A DNA stretch of 64,000 nucleotides from Enterobacteriaceae bacterium. Lineage in GTDB: Bacteria > Pseudomonadota > Gammaproteobacteria > Enterobacterales > Enterobacteriaceae. The notes under the pieces are model-generated. The model was not told the DNA's origin. It made no database searches and saw only the letters and a list, made by a program, of their open reading frames with translations. The DNA lies in contig CABIZV010000005.1 in the NCBI GenBank assembly GCA_902363335.1, forward strand, positions 124,001-188,000, given 5' to 3'. Below are positions 42,654 to 51,020 of the stretch, piece after piece. Made by a program: the position numbers and the translations under genes. Every line of letters starts with the position of its first letter. The first letter of the stretch is position 1.

Positions 42654-43679
42654 ATGATGCAGGATTTGCGTCTGATATTAATCATTGTTGGCGCGATCGC
42701 CATACTCGCTTTACTGGTTCATGGTTTCTGGACGAGCCGTAAAGAACGTTCATCGATGTTCCGCGATCGTCCAATAAAGCGTATGAAGTCTCGTGAAGCC
42801 GATGATGTGTCGGAAGACGACTTTGATGACAATGTTGAAGGCGTGGGTGAAGTTCGTGTCCACAAGGTCAATCACGCCCCTGGGGTTACCGGGGAGCATG
42901 AAGCCCCTCGCCAGTCGCCTCAACACCAGTACCAGCCGCCTTACGAGCGTCAGGCGCCAGCGCCCGTGCGTCCGCAAGAGCCGGTACAGCCGCCGCCTGT
43001 GCAACAGCCCGTACAGCATGCGCCGGTGCAGCAGCCACCGGTACAGCCTACGCCTGCGCCACAGCACGTACAGCAGCCAGTACGTCCGCAGGTGGTTGAG
43101 CCGCAGCCTGTGCAGCAGCAGCCTTTGGCACCTCAGCCGGTTGCGCCGCAGTCTGTTCAGCCTGTAGAAGCGCCCGTTGCTTCCCAGCAACCCGTGCAGC
43201 AACCGCAGCCTGAACCGCCAGCACCAGCGCCAGAACCTGCGCCGGTCGCACGTGAGCGTAAAGAGACGGTTATCGTGATGAACGTTTCTGCGCACCAGGG
43301 CTCGTTCATTAACGGCGAAGTACTTCTTAACAGTATTCTGCAGGCTGGTTTTAAATTTGGCGACATGAATATCTTCCATCGCCATCTCAGCCCTGACGGG
43401 AGCGGCCCTGCGCTGTTTAGCCTTGCCAACATGCTGAAGCCGGGGACTTTTGACCCGGACAACATGGGCGAGATGCAAACGCCTGGCGTTACGATGTTTA
43501 TGCAGGTTCCCGCTTACGGTGATGAACTGCAAAACTTCAAGCTGATGCTTCAATCAGCGCAGTACATCGCTGATGAAGTGGGCGGTGTGGTGCTCGACGA
43601 TCAGCGCCGCATGATGACTCCGCAAAAAATGCGTGAGTATCAGGATCGTATCCGTGAAGTGATCGACGCTAACGCCTGA
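42654..43679 (+). CDS. zipA: Cell division protein ZipA
   Basis: ZipA tethers FtsZ to the inner membrane at the division site. The product is 341 residues (328 in E. coli), the extra length being in the linker. An N-terminal membrane anchor (residues 5-25) is followed by a charged stretch and a long Pro/Gln/Val-rich linker (about 90-210) built of short PVQQP-like repeats. The C-terminal FtsZ-binding domain contains VIVMNVSAHQGSFINGE and SPDGSGPALFSLANMLKPGTF. ATG 42654 gives MMQDLRLILIIVG as in E. coli. A terminator follows before ligA. Confidence 0.96.
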   Translation: MMQDLRLILIIVGAIAILALLVHGFWTSRKERSSMFRDRPIKRMKSREADDVSEDDFDDNVEGVGEVRVHKVNHAPGVTGEHEAPRQSPQHQYQPPYERQAPAPVRPQEPVQPPPVQQPVQHAPVQQPPVQPTPAPQHVQQPVRPQVVEPQPVQQQPLAPQPVAPQSVQPVEAPVASQQPVQQPQPEPPAPAPEPAPVARERKETVIVMNVSAHQGSFINGEVLLNSILQAGFKFGDMNIFHRHLSPDGSGPALFSLANMLKPGTFDPDNMGEMQTPGVTMFMQVPAYGDELQNFKLMLQSAQYIADEVGGVVLDDQRRMMTPQKMREYQDRIREVIDANA

Positions 43680-43707
43680 TAGCTTCGCGATTATCCAATC
43701 TTTCCTG

Positions 43708-43732
43708 AACCCCCGCCTGTCGGGGGTTTTTT
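43708..43732 (+). terminator. Terminator of zipA
   Basis: The stem ACCCCCG / CGGGGGT with loop CCTGT is followed by six T residues. It ends 16 bases before the ligA start. Confidence 0.85.
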
Positions 43733-43748
43733 ATATTGATGGTGTGAT

Positions 43749-45764
43749 ATGCAACCAATAGAACAACAACTGACCGAACTGCGAACAACGCTTCGCCATC
43801 ATGAATACCTCTATCACGTCCTGGACACTCCCGAACTGCCGGACGCCGAATACGATCGCCTGATGCGCGAACTGCGCGAGCTGGAAGCACAGCATCCTGA
43901 GCTTATTACTCCCGATTCCCCCACTCAGCGCGTCGGCGCGCAGCCGCTGGGCGCATTTAGTCAGATTCGCCATGAAGTTCCTATGTTGTCGCTGGATAAC
44001 GTGTTTGATGAAGAGAGCTTCCTTGCTTTCAACAAGCGCGTCCAGGACCGCCTGAAAAGTGCAGACAAACTGACCTGGTGCTGCGAACTCAAGCTCGACG
44101 GCCTGGCGGTCAGTATTCTGTATGAAAACGGTGTTCTGGTGAGTGCGGCAACGCGCGGCGACGGGACTACCGGGGAAGATATCACCTCCAACGTGCGTAC
44201 CATTCGTGCTATCCCATTGAAACTGCATGGGGAAAATATTCCGGCGCGTCTGGAAGTACGTGGTGAAGTCTTTATGCCGCAGGCTGGCTTTGAAAAAATC
44301 AATGACGAAGCCCGTCGCACCGGCAACAAAGTGTTTGCTAACCCGCGTAATGCTGCTGCCGGTTCATTGCGACAGCTGGACCCGCGTATTACCGCGAAGC
44401 GACCGCTTACTTTCTTCTGTTACGGCGTGGGCGTACTGGAAGGCGGGGAACTGCCGGACACCCATCTGGGCCGTTTGCTGCAGTTTAAAGCGTGGGGACT
44501 GCCGGTCAGCAATCGCGTGAAGCTATGCGATTCACCTGAGGAAGTGCTTGCTTACTACCGCAAGGTGGAAGAAGACCGCCCGACGTTAGGCTTTGATATT
44601 GATGGCGTGGTCATCAAGGTCAATTCATTGGCATTACAAGAACAGCTTGGCTTTGTGGCTCGTGCCCCGCGTTGGGCGGTGGCATTCAAATTCCCCGCAC
44701 AGGAGCAAATGACCTTCGTGCGCGACGTCGAGTTCCAGGTCGGACGCACCGGCGCGATTACGCCGGTGGCGCGTCTGGAGCCGGTTCAGGTCGCTGGCGT
44801 GCTGGTGAGTAACGCGACGTTGCACAATGCCGATGAGATTGACCGTCTGGGGCTGCGAATTGGCGATAAAGTGGTTATCCGCCGTGCCGGTGATGTTATC
44901 CCACAGGTCGTCAACGTGGTGCTTTCGGAACGTCCTGCCGAAACGCAGGAGATCGTTTTCCCGACCCATTGCCCGGTGTGCAACTCTGACGTTGAACGTG
45001 TTGAAGGCGAAGCCGTGGCTCGCTGTAGCGGTGGCTTAATCTGTGGCGCGCAGCGTAAAGAAGCGCTCAAGCATTTCGTCTCCCGACGTGCACTTGACGT
45101 CGACGGGATGGGCGACAAAATTATCGACCAGTTGGTAGAGAAAGAGTACGTTCACACGCCGGCCGACCTCTTTAGCCTGACGGCGGGGAAACTGACCGGG
45201 CTCGATCGCATGGGGCCGAAATCCGCGCAGAATGTGGTGAGCGCGCTGGAGAAAGCCAAACAGACCACCTTTGCCCGTTTCCTGTATGCATTAGGCATCC
45301 GCGAAGTGGGGGAAGCGACCGCGGCCGGGCTGGCTGCCTTTTTCGGGACGCTTGAAGCACTGGAAGCCGCAACGGTTGAAGAGCTTCAGAAAGTCCCGGA
45401 CGTCGGCGTTGTGGTGGCTAATCACGTGTTTAACTTCTTTGCTGAAGAGAGTAACCGTGAGGTTATCCAGCAGCTACTCAAACAGGGCGTGAACTGGCCT
45501 GCACCGGTAGTGATTAATGCTGAAGAGATCGACAGTCCGTTCGCCGGCAAAACCGTGGTACTGACCGGCAGCTTAAGCCAGATGTCCCGCGATGACGCTA
45601 AAGCGCGTTTGATTGAGCTTGGCGCAAAAGTGGCAGGCAGCGTGTCGAAAAAGACCGATCTGGTGATTGCCGGGGAAGCGGCGGGCTCTAAGCTTGCCAA
45701 AGCGCAGGAATTGGGCATTGAGGTGATCGACGAAGCTGAAATGCTGCGTCTGTTAGGAGCCTGA
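43749..45764 (+). CDS. ligA: NAD-dependent DNA ligase LigA
   Basis: LigA seals nicks in DNA replication and repair using NAD. The 671-residue length equals E. coli. The adenylated lysine is Lys 115 in CELKLDGLAV. The zinc-finger cysteines are in HCPVCNSDVERVEGEAVARCSGG, followed by helix-hairpin-helix repeats and a C-terminal BRCT domain (GKTVVLTGSLSQMSRDDAKARLIE). It starts 16 bases after the zipA terminator. ypeB follows one base after its stop. Confidence 0.98.
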   Translation: MQPIEQQLTELRTTLRHHEYLYHVLDTPELPDAEYDRLMRELRELEAQHPELITPDSPTQRVGAQPLGAFSQIRHEVPMLSLDNVFDEESFLAFNKRVQDRLKSADKLTWCCELKLDGLAVSILYENGVLVSAATRGDGTTGEDITSNVRTIRAIPLKLHGENIPARLEVRGEVFMPQAGFEKINDEARRTGNKVFANPRNAAAGSLRQLDPRITAKRPLTFFCYGVGVLEGGELPDTHLGRLLQFKAWGLPVSNRVKLCDSPEEVLAYYRKVEEDRPTLGFDIDGVVIKVNSLALQEQLGFVARAPRWAVAFKFPAQEQMTFVRDVEFQVGRTGAITPVARLEPVQVAGVLVSNATLHNADEIDRLGLRIGDKVVIRRAGDVIPQVVNVVLSERPAETQEIVFPTHCPVCNSDVERVEGEAVARCSGGLICGAQRKEALKHFVSRRALDVDGMGDKIIDQLVEKEYVHTPADLFSLTAGKLTGLDRMGPKSAQNVVSALEKAKQTTFARFLYALGIREVGEATAAGLAAFFGTLEALEAATVEELQKVPDVGVVVANHVFNFFAEESNREVIQQLLKQGVNWPAPVVINAEEIDSPFAGKTVVLTGSLSQMSRDDAKARLIELGAKVAGSVSKKTDLVIAGEAAGSKLAKAQELGIEVIDEAEMLRLLGA

Positions 45765-45765
45765 G

Positions 45766-45978
45766 GTGGATAAAGAGCAGCTTATCGAGATAGCTAACAC
45801 TGAAATGCCGTTCGGCAAATATAAGGGGCGCAGACTGATTGATGTGCCTGAAGAATATCTGCTGTGGTTTGCCCGTAAGGATGAGTTTCCTGCCGGGCAT
45901 CTTGGCGAGCTAATGCAGCTGACGCTACTGATTAAAACCGAGGGGCTAAGCCAACTGGTTCAGCCCCTGAAGCGCTAG
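45766..45978 (+). CDS. ypeB: YpeB, DUF3820 protein
   Basis: This 70-residue protein matches E. coli YpeB (72 aa). It uses GTG 45766, one base after the ligA TGA, with TTAGGAGCC inside ligA as ribosome-binding site. The DUF3820 pattern MPFGKYKGRRLIDVPEEYLLWFARKDEFP is clear. The domain is also found fused to or near exonuclease-type proteins. Its position directly behind ligA suggests a DNA-metabolism link, but no function is established. Confidence 0.9.
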   Translation: MDKEQLIEIANTEMPFGKYKGRRLIDVPEEYLLWFARKDEFPAGHLGELMQLTLLIKTEGLSQLVQPLKR

Positions 45979-46970
45979 CTGCCGATGCGGGCCGCTTCTT
46001 CGGCCTGCAATTTCTCTGTCTGCGCCTTGTAGCGACGCGCCAGCACCGCACAGGTCATCAGCTGAATCTGATGGAAGATCATTAGTGGCAGCACCATCAT
46101 TCCCAGCACCGATGTCGGGAAAAGAATATTGGCCATCGGAATACCGTTGGCCAGACTCTTTTTCGACCCGCAGAACACAATGGTAATCTCATCCGCCTTA
46201 TCAAAGCCCAGCCGACGCGCGACCACGGTATTTATCACAATAACCAGCGCCAGCAGCACGATGCTGACCACCACGATAAACAGCAGTGAACCGACGCCCA
46301 CCTTGTGCCAGATCCCGTTGACCACCGCCTCACTAAAGGCTGAATAGACGACCAGCAGAATCGATGTCTGGTCGGTTTTCGCAATCCACTTTTTGTGTTT
46401 GGTCACAAACGCCGCCGTCCACGGACGTGAGAGGTGGCCCAGCACAAACGGGAGCAGCAGTTGCAGCATGATTTTACCCACCTGCTCAAGGCTACCGCCT
46501 GCGCCGTGTACGTTCATCACTAGCCCTACCAGCAACGGCGAGAGGAAAATCCCCAGCAGGCTGGAAGCGGAAGCGGAACACACGGCTGCCGCGACGTTGC
46601 CGCCGGCAAGCGAGGTAAAGGCAATGGCCGACTGAACGGTGGCGGGCAGAATACACAGATACAGGAAACCGGCGTACAGCTGCGGGTCGACGTTAATCGG
46701 AGCCCACCAGGCAAACAGCACGCCCAGCACCGGGAAGACCACGAAGGTGCTACACATCACCCATAAATGCAGCCGCCAGTGGCTTCCGCCAGCAATAATC
46801 GACTCCCGTGACAGCTTAGCGCCGTGCATAAAGAACAGCAGCGCAATGGCGGCGGTGGTCAGATTTTCGAAAAAGGGGACGAAGTCGCCGCGCGCCGGAA
46901 AGAAGGTGGCAAGCAGAACGACGGCGATAAGCGTTAGCGTGAAGGGATCCAGAATACGGAAAAGTTTCAT
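45975..46970 (-). CDS. yfeH: YfeH, SBF/bile-acid:Na+ symporter family protein
   Basis: The 331-residue protein (332 in E. coli) has about ten membrane segments and the SBF/BASS-family pattern: FFMHGAKLSRESI near residue 46, ILPATVQSAIAFTSLAGGN and FCGSKKSLANGIPMANILF. The family transports organic anions with sodium, or arsenite; the substrate of YfeH is unknown. ATG 46970 follows AGGAG. It is divergent from the LysR gene yfeR, which in Salmonella has been reported to control yfeH with osmolarity. Its end overlaps ypeB by four bases. Confidence 0.93.
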   Translation of the reverse strand: MKLFRILDPFTLTLIAVVLLATFFPARGDFVPFFENLTTAAIALLFFMHGAKLSRESIIAGGSHWRLHLWVMCSTFVVFPVLGVLFAWWAPINVDPQLYAGFLYLCILPATVQSAIAFTSLAGGNVAAAVCSASASSLLGIFLSPLLVGLVMNVHGAGGSLEQVGKIMLQLLLPFVLGHLSRPWTAAFVTKHKKWIAKTDQTSILLVVYSAFSEAVVNGIWHKVGVGSLLFIVVVSIVLLALVIVINTVVARRLGFDKADEITIVFCGSKKSLANGIPMANILFPTSVLGMMVLPLMIFHQIQLMTCAVLARRYKAQTEKLQAEEAARIGS

Positions 46971-47005
46971 AAAAACTCCTGAAGATCGATGCAGACATTT
47001 TGCTT

Positions 47006-47026
47006 TTTTATTTTTGAGAAATAAAA
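47006..47026. promoter_or_regulatory. Inverted repeat in yfeH/yfeR divergent promoter, candidate YfeR site
   Basis: TTTTATTT-TTGAG-AAATAAAA is an 8-bp perfect inverted repeat with a five-base centre, containing the T-N11-A pattern typical of LysR regulators. It is 36 bases before yfeH and 34 before yfeR, the usual position for a shared LysR operator. Confidence 0.7.
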
Positions 47027-47059
47027 TTGATTTATTGCATCCATTCATGAATAAAACAG

Positions 47060-47986
47060 ATGAATTATTCGTTACGGCAGTTAAAGGTATTCGTCACGGT
47101 GGCGCAGGCGAAAAGTTTTAGTCGGGCTGGAGAGATCATCGGCCTGAGCCAGTCGGCCGTCAGCCATAGCGTGAAGGAGCTGGAGAACCAAACCGGTGTG
47201 CGGCTTTTAGATCGCACGACCCGCGAAGTGGTGCTGACGGAGGCGGGTAAGCAGCTGGCGTTAAGGCTGGAACGTCAGCTTGATGAGCTTCACGGCACAT
47301 TGCGTGAGGCCGGGCGAATAGGCCAACAGCTTAGCGGTACCGTGCGCGTCGCGGCAAGCCAGACCATCTCGGCGCATCTGATCCCTCAATGTATTGCGCA
47401 AAGTAATCGACGCTACCCGGATATTCGTTTCGTGCTCCATGACCGCCCGCAACAGTGGGTGCTGGAGAGCATCCGGCAAGGCGATGTGGATTTTGGCATT
47501 GTGATTGATCCGGGCGTCGTGGGGGATTTGCAGTGTGAGGCGGTATTGTCGGAACCGTTTTTTTTACTTTGTCGGAATGACCATCCTTTCGCGGCCTTGC
47601 CGAGCGTAGGCTGGCAGGGGCTACAGGGGGCGAATCTGGTGCTTCAGGATTATGCCTCCGGCAGCCGGATGTTGATTGATGCCGCGCTGCGTCTGCATGA
47701 TATTGACGCGAATATCGTGCAGGAAATTGGCCATCCGGCGACGCTGTTTCCAATGGTGACGGCAGGGATTGGTATCAGCATTATTCCGGCACTGGCGCTG
47801 CCGCTGCCGGAGGGAAGTCCGCTGGTGGTGAAACGGCTGTCACCGGGCGTCGACCGTCAATTGATGCTGGCCCGGCGTAAAAAACGATCGCTCTCAACGG
47901 CGGCCGAGGCGCTGTGGGATGTCGTGCGTGAACAGGGGCAGTGCCTGATGGATGTGCGTTTGCAGGATCCGTTGTATCAGATATAA
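47060..47986 (+). CDS. yfeR: LysR-family regulator YfeR
   Basis: The 308-residue protein equals E. coli YfeR in length. The N-terminal winged helix reads LRQLKVFVTVAQAKSFSRAGEIIGLSQSAVSHSVKELE, followed by a two-lobed effector domain. It is divergent from yfeH with an inverted repeat between them, the standard layout for a LysR regulator and its target. The coding end overlaps a convergent flxA-like gene by ten bases. In E. coli the neighbouring side carries yfeN and xapABR, which are absent here. Confidence 0.93.
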   Translation: MNYSLRQLKVFVTVAQAKSFSRAGEIIGLSQSAVSHSVKELENQTGVRLLDRTTREVVLTEAGKQLALRLERQLDELHGTLREAGRIGQQLSGTVRVAASQTISAHLIPQCIAQSNRRYPDIRFVLHDRPQQWVLESIRQGDVDFGIVIDPGVVGDLQCEAVLSEPFFLLCRNDHPFAALPSVGWQGLQGANLVLQDYASGSRMLIDAALRLHDIDANIVQEIGHPATLFPMVTAGIGISIIPALALPLPEGSPLVVKRLSPGVDRQLMLARRKKRSLSTAAEALWDVVREQGQCLMDVRLQDPLYQI

Positions 47987-48312
47987 ACATCAATCTGATG
48001 GGCGTCGCTGGGATGATTAACGCCGGTGACCGCGGAGGCTTCCTGTTGCTGCTGTGCTTTTTCGGCCTGTTCATGCTGCAATTGCGCCAACTGCGCTTCC
48101 AGCATGGTAATTTGCTGCTGGATCATCTCGGCGCGTTTTTGTTTTTCTTCGGCGCTGCCGCTGCTATCAGCGATTTCTTTGAGCTCTTGGGTAAGTTTGA
48201 CGATTTGTTGTGTGATGCGGGCTATCTGCGATGCCGTGTCGTTACCGCTCGGGGTGGCGGAGCTGGTGGTGGTTTTCAGTGAGGCAATAGATGGGGCAGT
48301 AATGGTGGTCAT
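47977..48312 (-). CDS. FlxA-like coiled-coil protein
   Basis: The 111-residue protein from ATG 48312 resembles FlxA-family proteins. It has a Ser/Thr/Ala-rich start (MTTITAPSIASLKTTTSSATPSG) and a heptad-like coiled coil at about 28-90 (IARITQQIVKLTQELKEIAD, then MIQQQITMLEAQLAQLQHEQ). Glutamine-rich and polar ends follow. FlxA is a sigma-28-dependent flagellar-regulon protein of unknown role in E. coli. Here a near-consensus sigma-28 promoter lies about 32 bases upstream. The 3' end overlaps yfeR by ten bases. Confidence 0.82.
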   Translation of the reverse strand: MTTITAPSIASLKTTTSSATPSGNDTASQIARITQQIVKLTQELKEIADSSGSAEEKQKRAEMIQQQITMLEAQLAQLQHEQAEKAQQQQEASAVTGVNHPSDAHQIDVYI

Positions 48313-48343
48313 GATGCACGCCTTATAAAGGGAAATATAAGGA

Positions 48344-48370
48344 GTATCGGCCAAAAGGGGAGAGACTTGA
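48344..48370 (-). promoter_or_regulatory. Candidate sigma-28 (FliA) promoter of the flxA-like gene
   Basis: On the minus strand TCAAGTCT (48363-48370), an 11-base spacer and GCCGATAC (48344-48351) match the FliA consensus TAAAGTTT-N11-GCCGATAA at six of eight and seven of eight positions with exact spacing. The start would be about 25 bases before the ATG. Confidence 0.82.
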
Positions 48371-48375
48371 GCTTT

Positions 48376-48443
48376 TCCCGGCGGCGCTTCGCTTGGCCGG
48401 GCTACCCTGTAGGCTGGATAAGGCGTTTACGCCGCTATCCGGC
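48376..48443. repeat. REP elements between flxA-like gene and tRNA-Lys
   Basis: The arm CCCGGCGGCGCTTCGCTTGG ending CCGGGCTAC is followed by GTAGGCTGGATAAGGCGTTT and ACGCCGCTATCCGG. They start five bases beyond the -35 of the sigma-28 promoter. Confidence 0.8.
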
Positions 48444-48474
48444 AAAGAAGGATATTCACTGAATCGCAGATAGC

Positions 48475-48501
48475 AAAAAAGCGCCTTTAGGGCGCTTTTT
48501 T
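48475..48501 (-). terminator. Terminator of the valUXY-lysV tRNA operon
   Basis: The stem AAAAAAGCGCC / GGCGCTTTTTT lies five bases past the tRNA-Lys 3' end and carries T-runs on both strands. Confidence 0.88.
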
Positions 48502-48505
48502 ACAT

Positions 48506-48581
48506 TGGTGGGGCGTGCAGGATTCGAACCTGCGACCAATTGATTAAAAGTCAACTGCTCTACCAACTGAGCTAACGCCCC
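48506..48581 (-). tRNA. lysV: tRNA-Lys (anticodon TTT)
   Basis: The minus strand begins GGGGCGTTAGCTCAGTTGG and ends ATCCTGCACGCCCCACCA, a complete 76-base tRNA with encoded CCA. The anticodon loop CTTTTAA gives TTT (Lys). It is the last gene of the tRNA operon, next to gltX as in E. coli. Confidence 0.97.
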
Positions 48582-48585
48582 GAAG

Positions 48586-48661
48586 TGGTGGGTGATGACG
48601 GGATCGAACCGCCGACCCCCTCCTTGTAAGGGAGGTGCTCTCCCAGCTGAGCTAATCACCC
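48586..48661 (-). tRNA. valY: tRNA-Val (anticodon TAC), copy 1
   Basis: The minus strand begins GGGTGATTAGCTCAGCTGGG and ends GTCATCACCCACCA. The anticodon loop CTTACAA gives TAC (Val). It is four bases upstream of tRNA-Lys and has the same sequence as the next two copies. The valY name follows E. coli order. Confidence 0.97.
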
Positions 48662-48707
48662 ACTTCGGTACTTCACATTTTGACAGAAAATCCAGCTGGC
48701 GAGAAAT

Positions 48708-48783
48708 TGGTGGGTGATGACGGGATCGAACCGCCGACCCCCTCCTTGTAAGGGAGGTGCTCTCCCAGCTGAGCTAATCACCC
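48708..48783 (-). tRNA. valX: tRNA-Val (anticodon TAC), copy 2
   Basis: This 76-base gene has the same sequence as its neighbours, with CCA encoded. It is separated from copy 1 by 46 bases. The name follows E. coli order. Confidence 0.97.
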
Positions 48784-48829
48784 ACTTCTCAATTTTCTGT
48801 TCTACACGGCGGAGACTACATAAAGTAGT

Positions 48830-48905
48830 TGGTGGGTGATGACGGGATCGAACCGCCGACCCCCTCCTTGTAAGGGAGGTGCTCTCCCAGCTGAGCTAAT
48901 CACCC
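48830..48905 (-). tRNA. valU: tRNA-Val (anticodon TAC), copy 3
   Basis: This 76-base gene has the same sequence as the other two copies and is the first gene of the operon. Its 5' end is about 18 bases from the -10 of the tRNA promoter. The name follows E. coli order. Confidence 0.97.
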
Positions 48906-48922
48906 CCGCTGTGTGGAGTCGC

Positions 48923-48950
48923 ATTATAGGGAGAGTTGAAAATGAGTCAA
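48923..48950 (-). promoter_or_regulatory. Strong promoter of the Val/Lys tRNA operon
   Basis: On the minus strand TTGACT (48945-48950), a 16-base spacer and TATAAT (48923-48928) are followed by GCGACTCC. This GC-rich discriminator is typical of stable-RNA promoters under stringent control. Confidence 0.85.
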
Positions 48951-49152
48951 CGCATTTTCTAAAGAAATTGTTCGTTCGTCGTAAAAATAATCAATGCGCA
49001 CGTTAAACGCTCTATTATGTATGAATTATAAGCAAAATCAGCAAAGCATGCGCTGGCGGTGGGAACAACGGAATGGGAGTGATAGAATATTGCCCACTAT
49101 TATTACTCGTGTTTGCCGGCTGTCGGCATCTTTATAAACGTAAGGCCATTTC

Positions 49153-50568
49153 ATGAAAATCAAAACTCGCTTCGCGCCTAGCCCAACAGGCTATCTGCAC
49201 GTCGGCGGTGCTCGTACTGCTCTTTACTCCTGGCTTTTTGCACGTCACAACGACGGTGAGTTTGTGCTGCGTATTGAAGACACCGATCTCGAGCGCTCAA
49301 CCCCAGAAGCCATTGAAGCCATTATGGATGGGATGAATTGGCTGAACCTTGAGTGGGATGAAGGCCCGTACTATCAGACCAAACGTTTTGATCGCTACAA
49401 CGCGGTTATTGATGAGATGCTGGTCGCAGGCACGGCTTACAAATGCTACTGCTCTAAAGAACGTCTTGACGCTTTGCGTGAAGAGCAAATGGCGAAGGGT
49501 GAAAAACCTCGCTACGACGGTCGCTGCCGCCATGGCCACGAACATCATGCCGACGACGAGCCTTGCGTGGTGCGTTTTGCCAACCCGGAAGACGGCTCTG
49601 TTATTTTTGACGACCAGATCCGTGGTCCAATCGAATTCAGTAACCACGAGCTGGACGATCTGATCATCCGTCGTACCGATGGTTCACCAACCTACAACTT
49701 CTGTGTGGTTGTCGACGACTGGGATATGGAAATTACCCACGTTATCCGTGGTGAAGACCATATCAATAACACCCCACGTCAGATCAACATCCTGAAAGCG
49801 TTGAACGCCCCGGTGCCGGTGTATGCGCACGTGTCGATGATCAATGGCGATGACGGTAAAAAACTGTCTAAACGTCATGGTGCGGTCAGCGTCATGCAGT
49901 ATCGCGATGATGGTTATCTGCCGGAAGCGTTGCTGAACTATCTGGTCCGTCTGGGCTGGTCTAGCGGCGATCAGGAAATCTTCAGCCGTGAAGAAATGAT
50001 CAAGCTGTTCTCTCTTGGCGCGGTGAGCAAATCCGCCAGCGCCTTCAACACTGAGAAACTGCAGTGGTTGAACCATCACTATATTAATACTCTGGCACCA
50101 GAGTACGTGGCAACGCACCTGCAATGGCATATTGAGCAGGAAAATATCGATACCCGCGTGGGGCCACAGCTCTCTGAGCTGGTGACACTGCTGGGCGAGC
50201 GCTGCAAAACCTTAAAAGAGATGGCGCAGAGCTGCCGCTATTTCTACGAAGACTTCGCTGAATTCGATGCCGATGCGGCGAAGAAACACCTGCGTCCTGT
50301 TGCCCGTCAGCCGCTAGAAGTGGTTCGCGATAAAATTGCTGCGATCACCGAATGGACGGCGGAAAACGTGCATCACGCCATTCAGTCTACCGCTGATGAG
50401 CTGGAAGTTGGCATGGGTAAAGTGGGTATGCCACTGCGCGTTGCGGTGACCGGGGCAGGGCAGTCTCCTGCGCTGGACGTAACCGTTCATGCTATCGGTA
50501 AATCACGCAGCGTTGAGCGTATTAATAAAGCACTGGGCTTTATTGCTGAGCGTGAAAGCCAGCAGTAA
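49153..50568 (+). CDS. gltX: Glutamyl-tRNA synthetase GltX
   Basis: GltX charges tRNA-Glu for translation and tetrapyrrole synthesis. The 471-residue length equals E. coli. The class I HIGH motif is HVGG at residue 16 in SPTGYLHVGGART, and the KMSKS motif is KLSKR at 237-241. Zinc-ligand cysteines 98 and 100 lie in YKCYCSKERL, with CRHGHEHH further on. It is divergent from the tRNA operon and followed by a strong terminator. Confidence 0.98.
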   Translation: MKIKTRFAPSPTGYLHVGGARTALYSWLFARHNDGEFVLRIEDTDLERSTPEAIEAIMDGMNWLNLEWDEGPYYQTKRFDRYNAVIDEMLVAGTAYKCYCSKERLDALREEQMAKGEKPRYDGRCRHGHEHHADDEPCVVRFANPEDGSVIFDDQIRGPIEFSNHELDDLIIRRTDGSPTYNFCVVVDDWDMEITHVIRGEDHINNTPRQINILKALNAPVPVYAHVSMINGDDGKKLSKRHGAVSVMQYRDDGYLPEALLNYLVRLGWSSGDQEIFSREEMIKLFSLGAVSKSASAFNTEKLQWLNHHYINTLAPEYVATHLQWHIEQENIDTRVGPQLSELVTLLGERCKTLKEMAQSCRYFYEDFAEFDADAAKKHLRPVARQPLEVVRDKIAAITEWTAENVHHAIQSTADELEVGMGKVGMPLRVAVTGAGQSPALDVTVHAIGKSRSVERINKALGFIAERESQQ

Positions 50569-50583
50569 TTTTGCCTTATGTGT

Positions 50584-50611
50584 AAAAAAAGCGGGGAAAC
50601 CCGCTTTTTTT
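50584..50611. terminator. Bidirectional terminator between gltX and yfeD
   Basis: The stem AAAAAAAGCGGG / CCCGCTTTTTTT with loop GAAA lies 15 bases after gltX. Its T-run overlaps the yfeD stop codon on the other strand. Confidence 0.9.
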
Positions 50612-51011
50612 ATGCCTCATTCTCGTCTTCATTGATCCCAAGCCGCGTTAAAAACCCGCTGAGTCCGATCCTTAACAGCAGCCTATTTAGCCTCAACTGT
50701 TCCACTGGCGTCATATTGCGCAAGATATCGATATTTTGTTGCCAGACCACGTCATCCTCATTCGCACTGTAGCTGCGAACAGGCTCTTCCATTCGCGGAT
50801 ATTGATATTCTTCGCGCAATGCCGGTGTATTAGCGAGATAGTCCAGCACATCCTGGGTCATAAAGATCAGCCGCGCCCGCCCACCCTTAATGCCGGGCAT
50901 CGGTTCTGTGTGCCATTTTTGCTCGCGGATCCAGCGATTAATCGTTTGTCGGGTCATACCCAGACGCTCGGCCAGCTCTTCGGTAGACATCTTTGTCGGG
51001 AATTTTTTCAT
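50610..51011 (-). CDS. yfeD: YfeD, helix-turn-helix DNA-binding protein
   Basis: The 133-residue protein (130 in E. coli) has an N-terminal helix-turn-helix at about 8-30 (MSTEELAERLGMTRQTINRWIREQKW) followed by PGIKGGRARLIFMTQDVLDYL. A C-terminal helical region ends LRLNRLLLRIGLSGFLTRLGI. The end motif and the N-terminal half are shared with YfeC, so the two are paralogues. Targets are unknown. Its stop lies inside the gltX terminator. It starts ten bases after yfeC ends, so the two form an operon. Confidence 0.92.
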   Translation of the reverse strand: MKKFPTKMSTEELAERLGMTRQTINRWIREQKWHTEPMPGIKGGRARLIFMTQDVLDYLANTPALREEYQYPRMEEPVRSYSANEDDVVWQQNIDILRNMTPVEQLRLNRLLLRIGLSGFLTRLGINEDENEA

Positions 51012-51020
51012 AACGGCTGC

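Noticed and set aside
42910..43260. Q/P-rich repeat in zipA as a mobile or tandem DNA repeat
   Set aside because: It is the normal flexible linker of ZipA; codon repetition reflects amino-acid composition.
48586..48905. Triplicated tRNA-Val as a phage integration scar
   Set aside because: The same three-copy operon with tRNA-Lys exists in E. coli, and no integrase or att-like partial duplicate is present.
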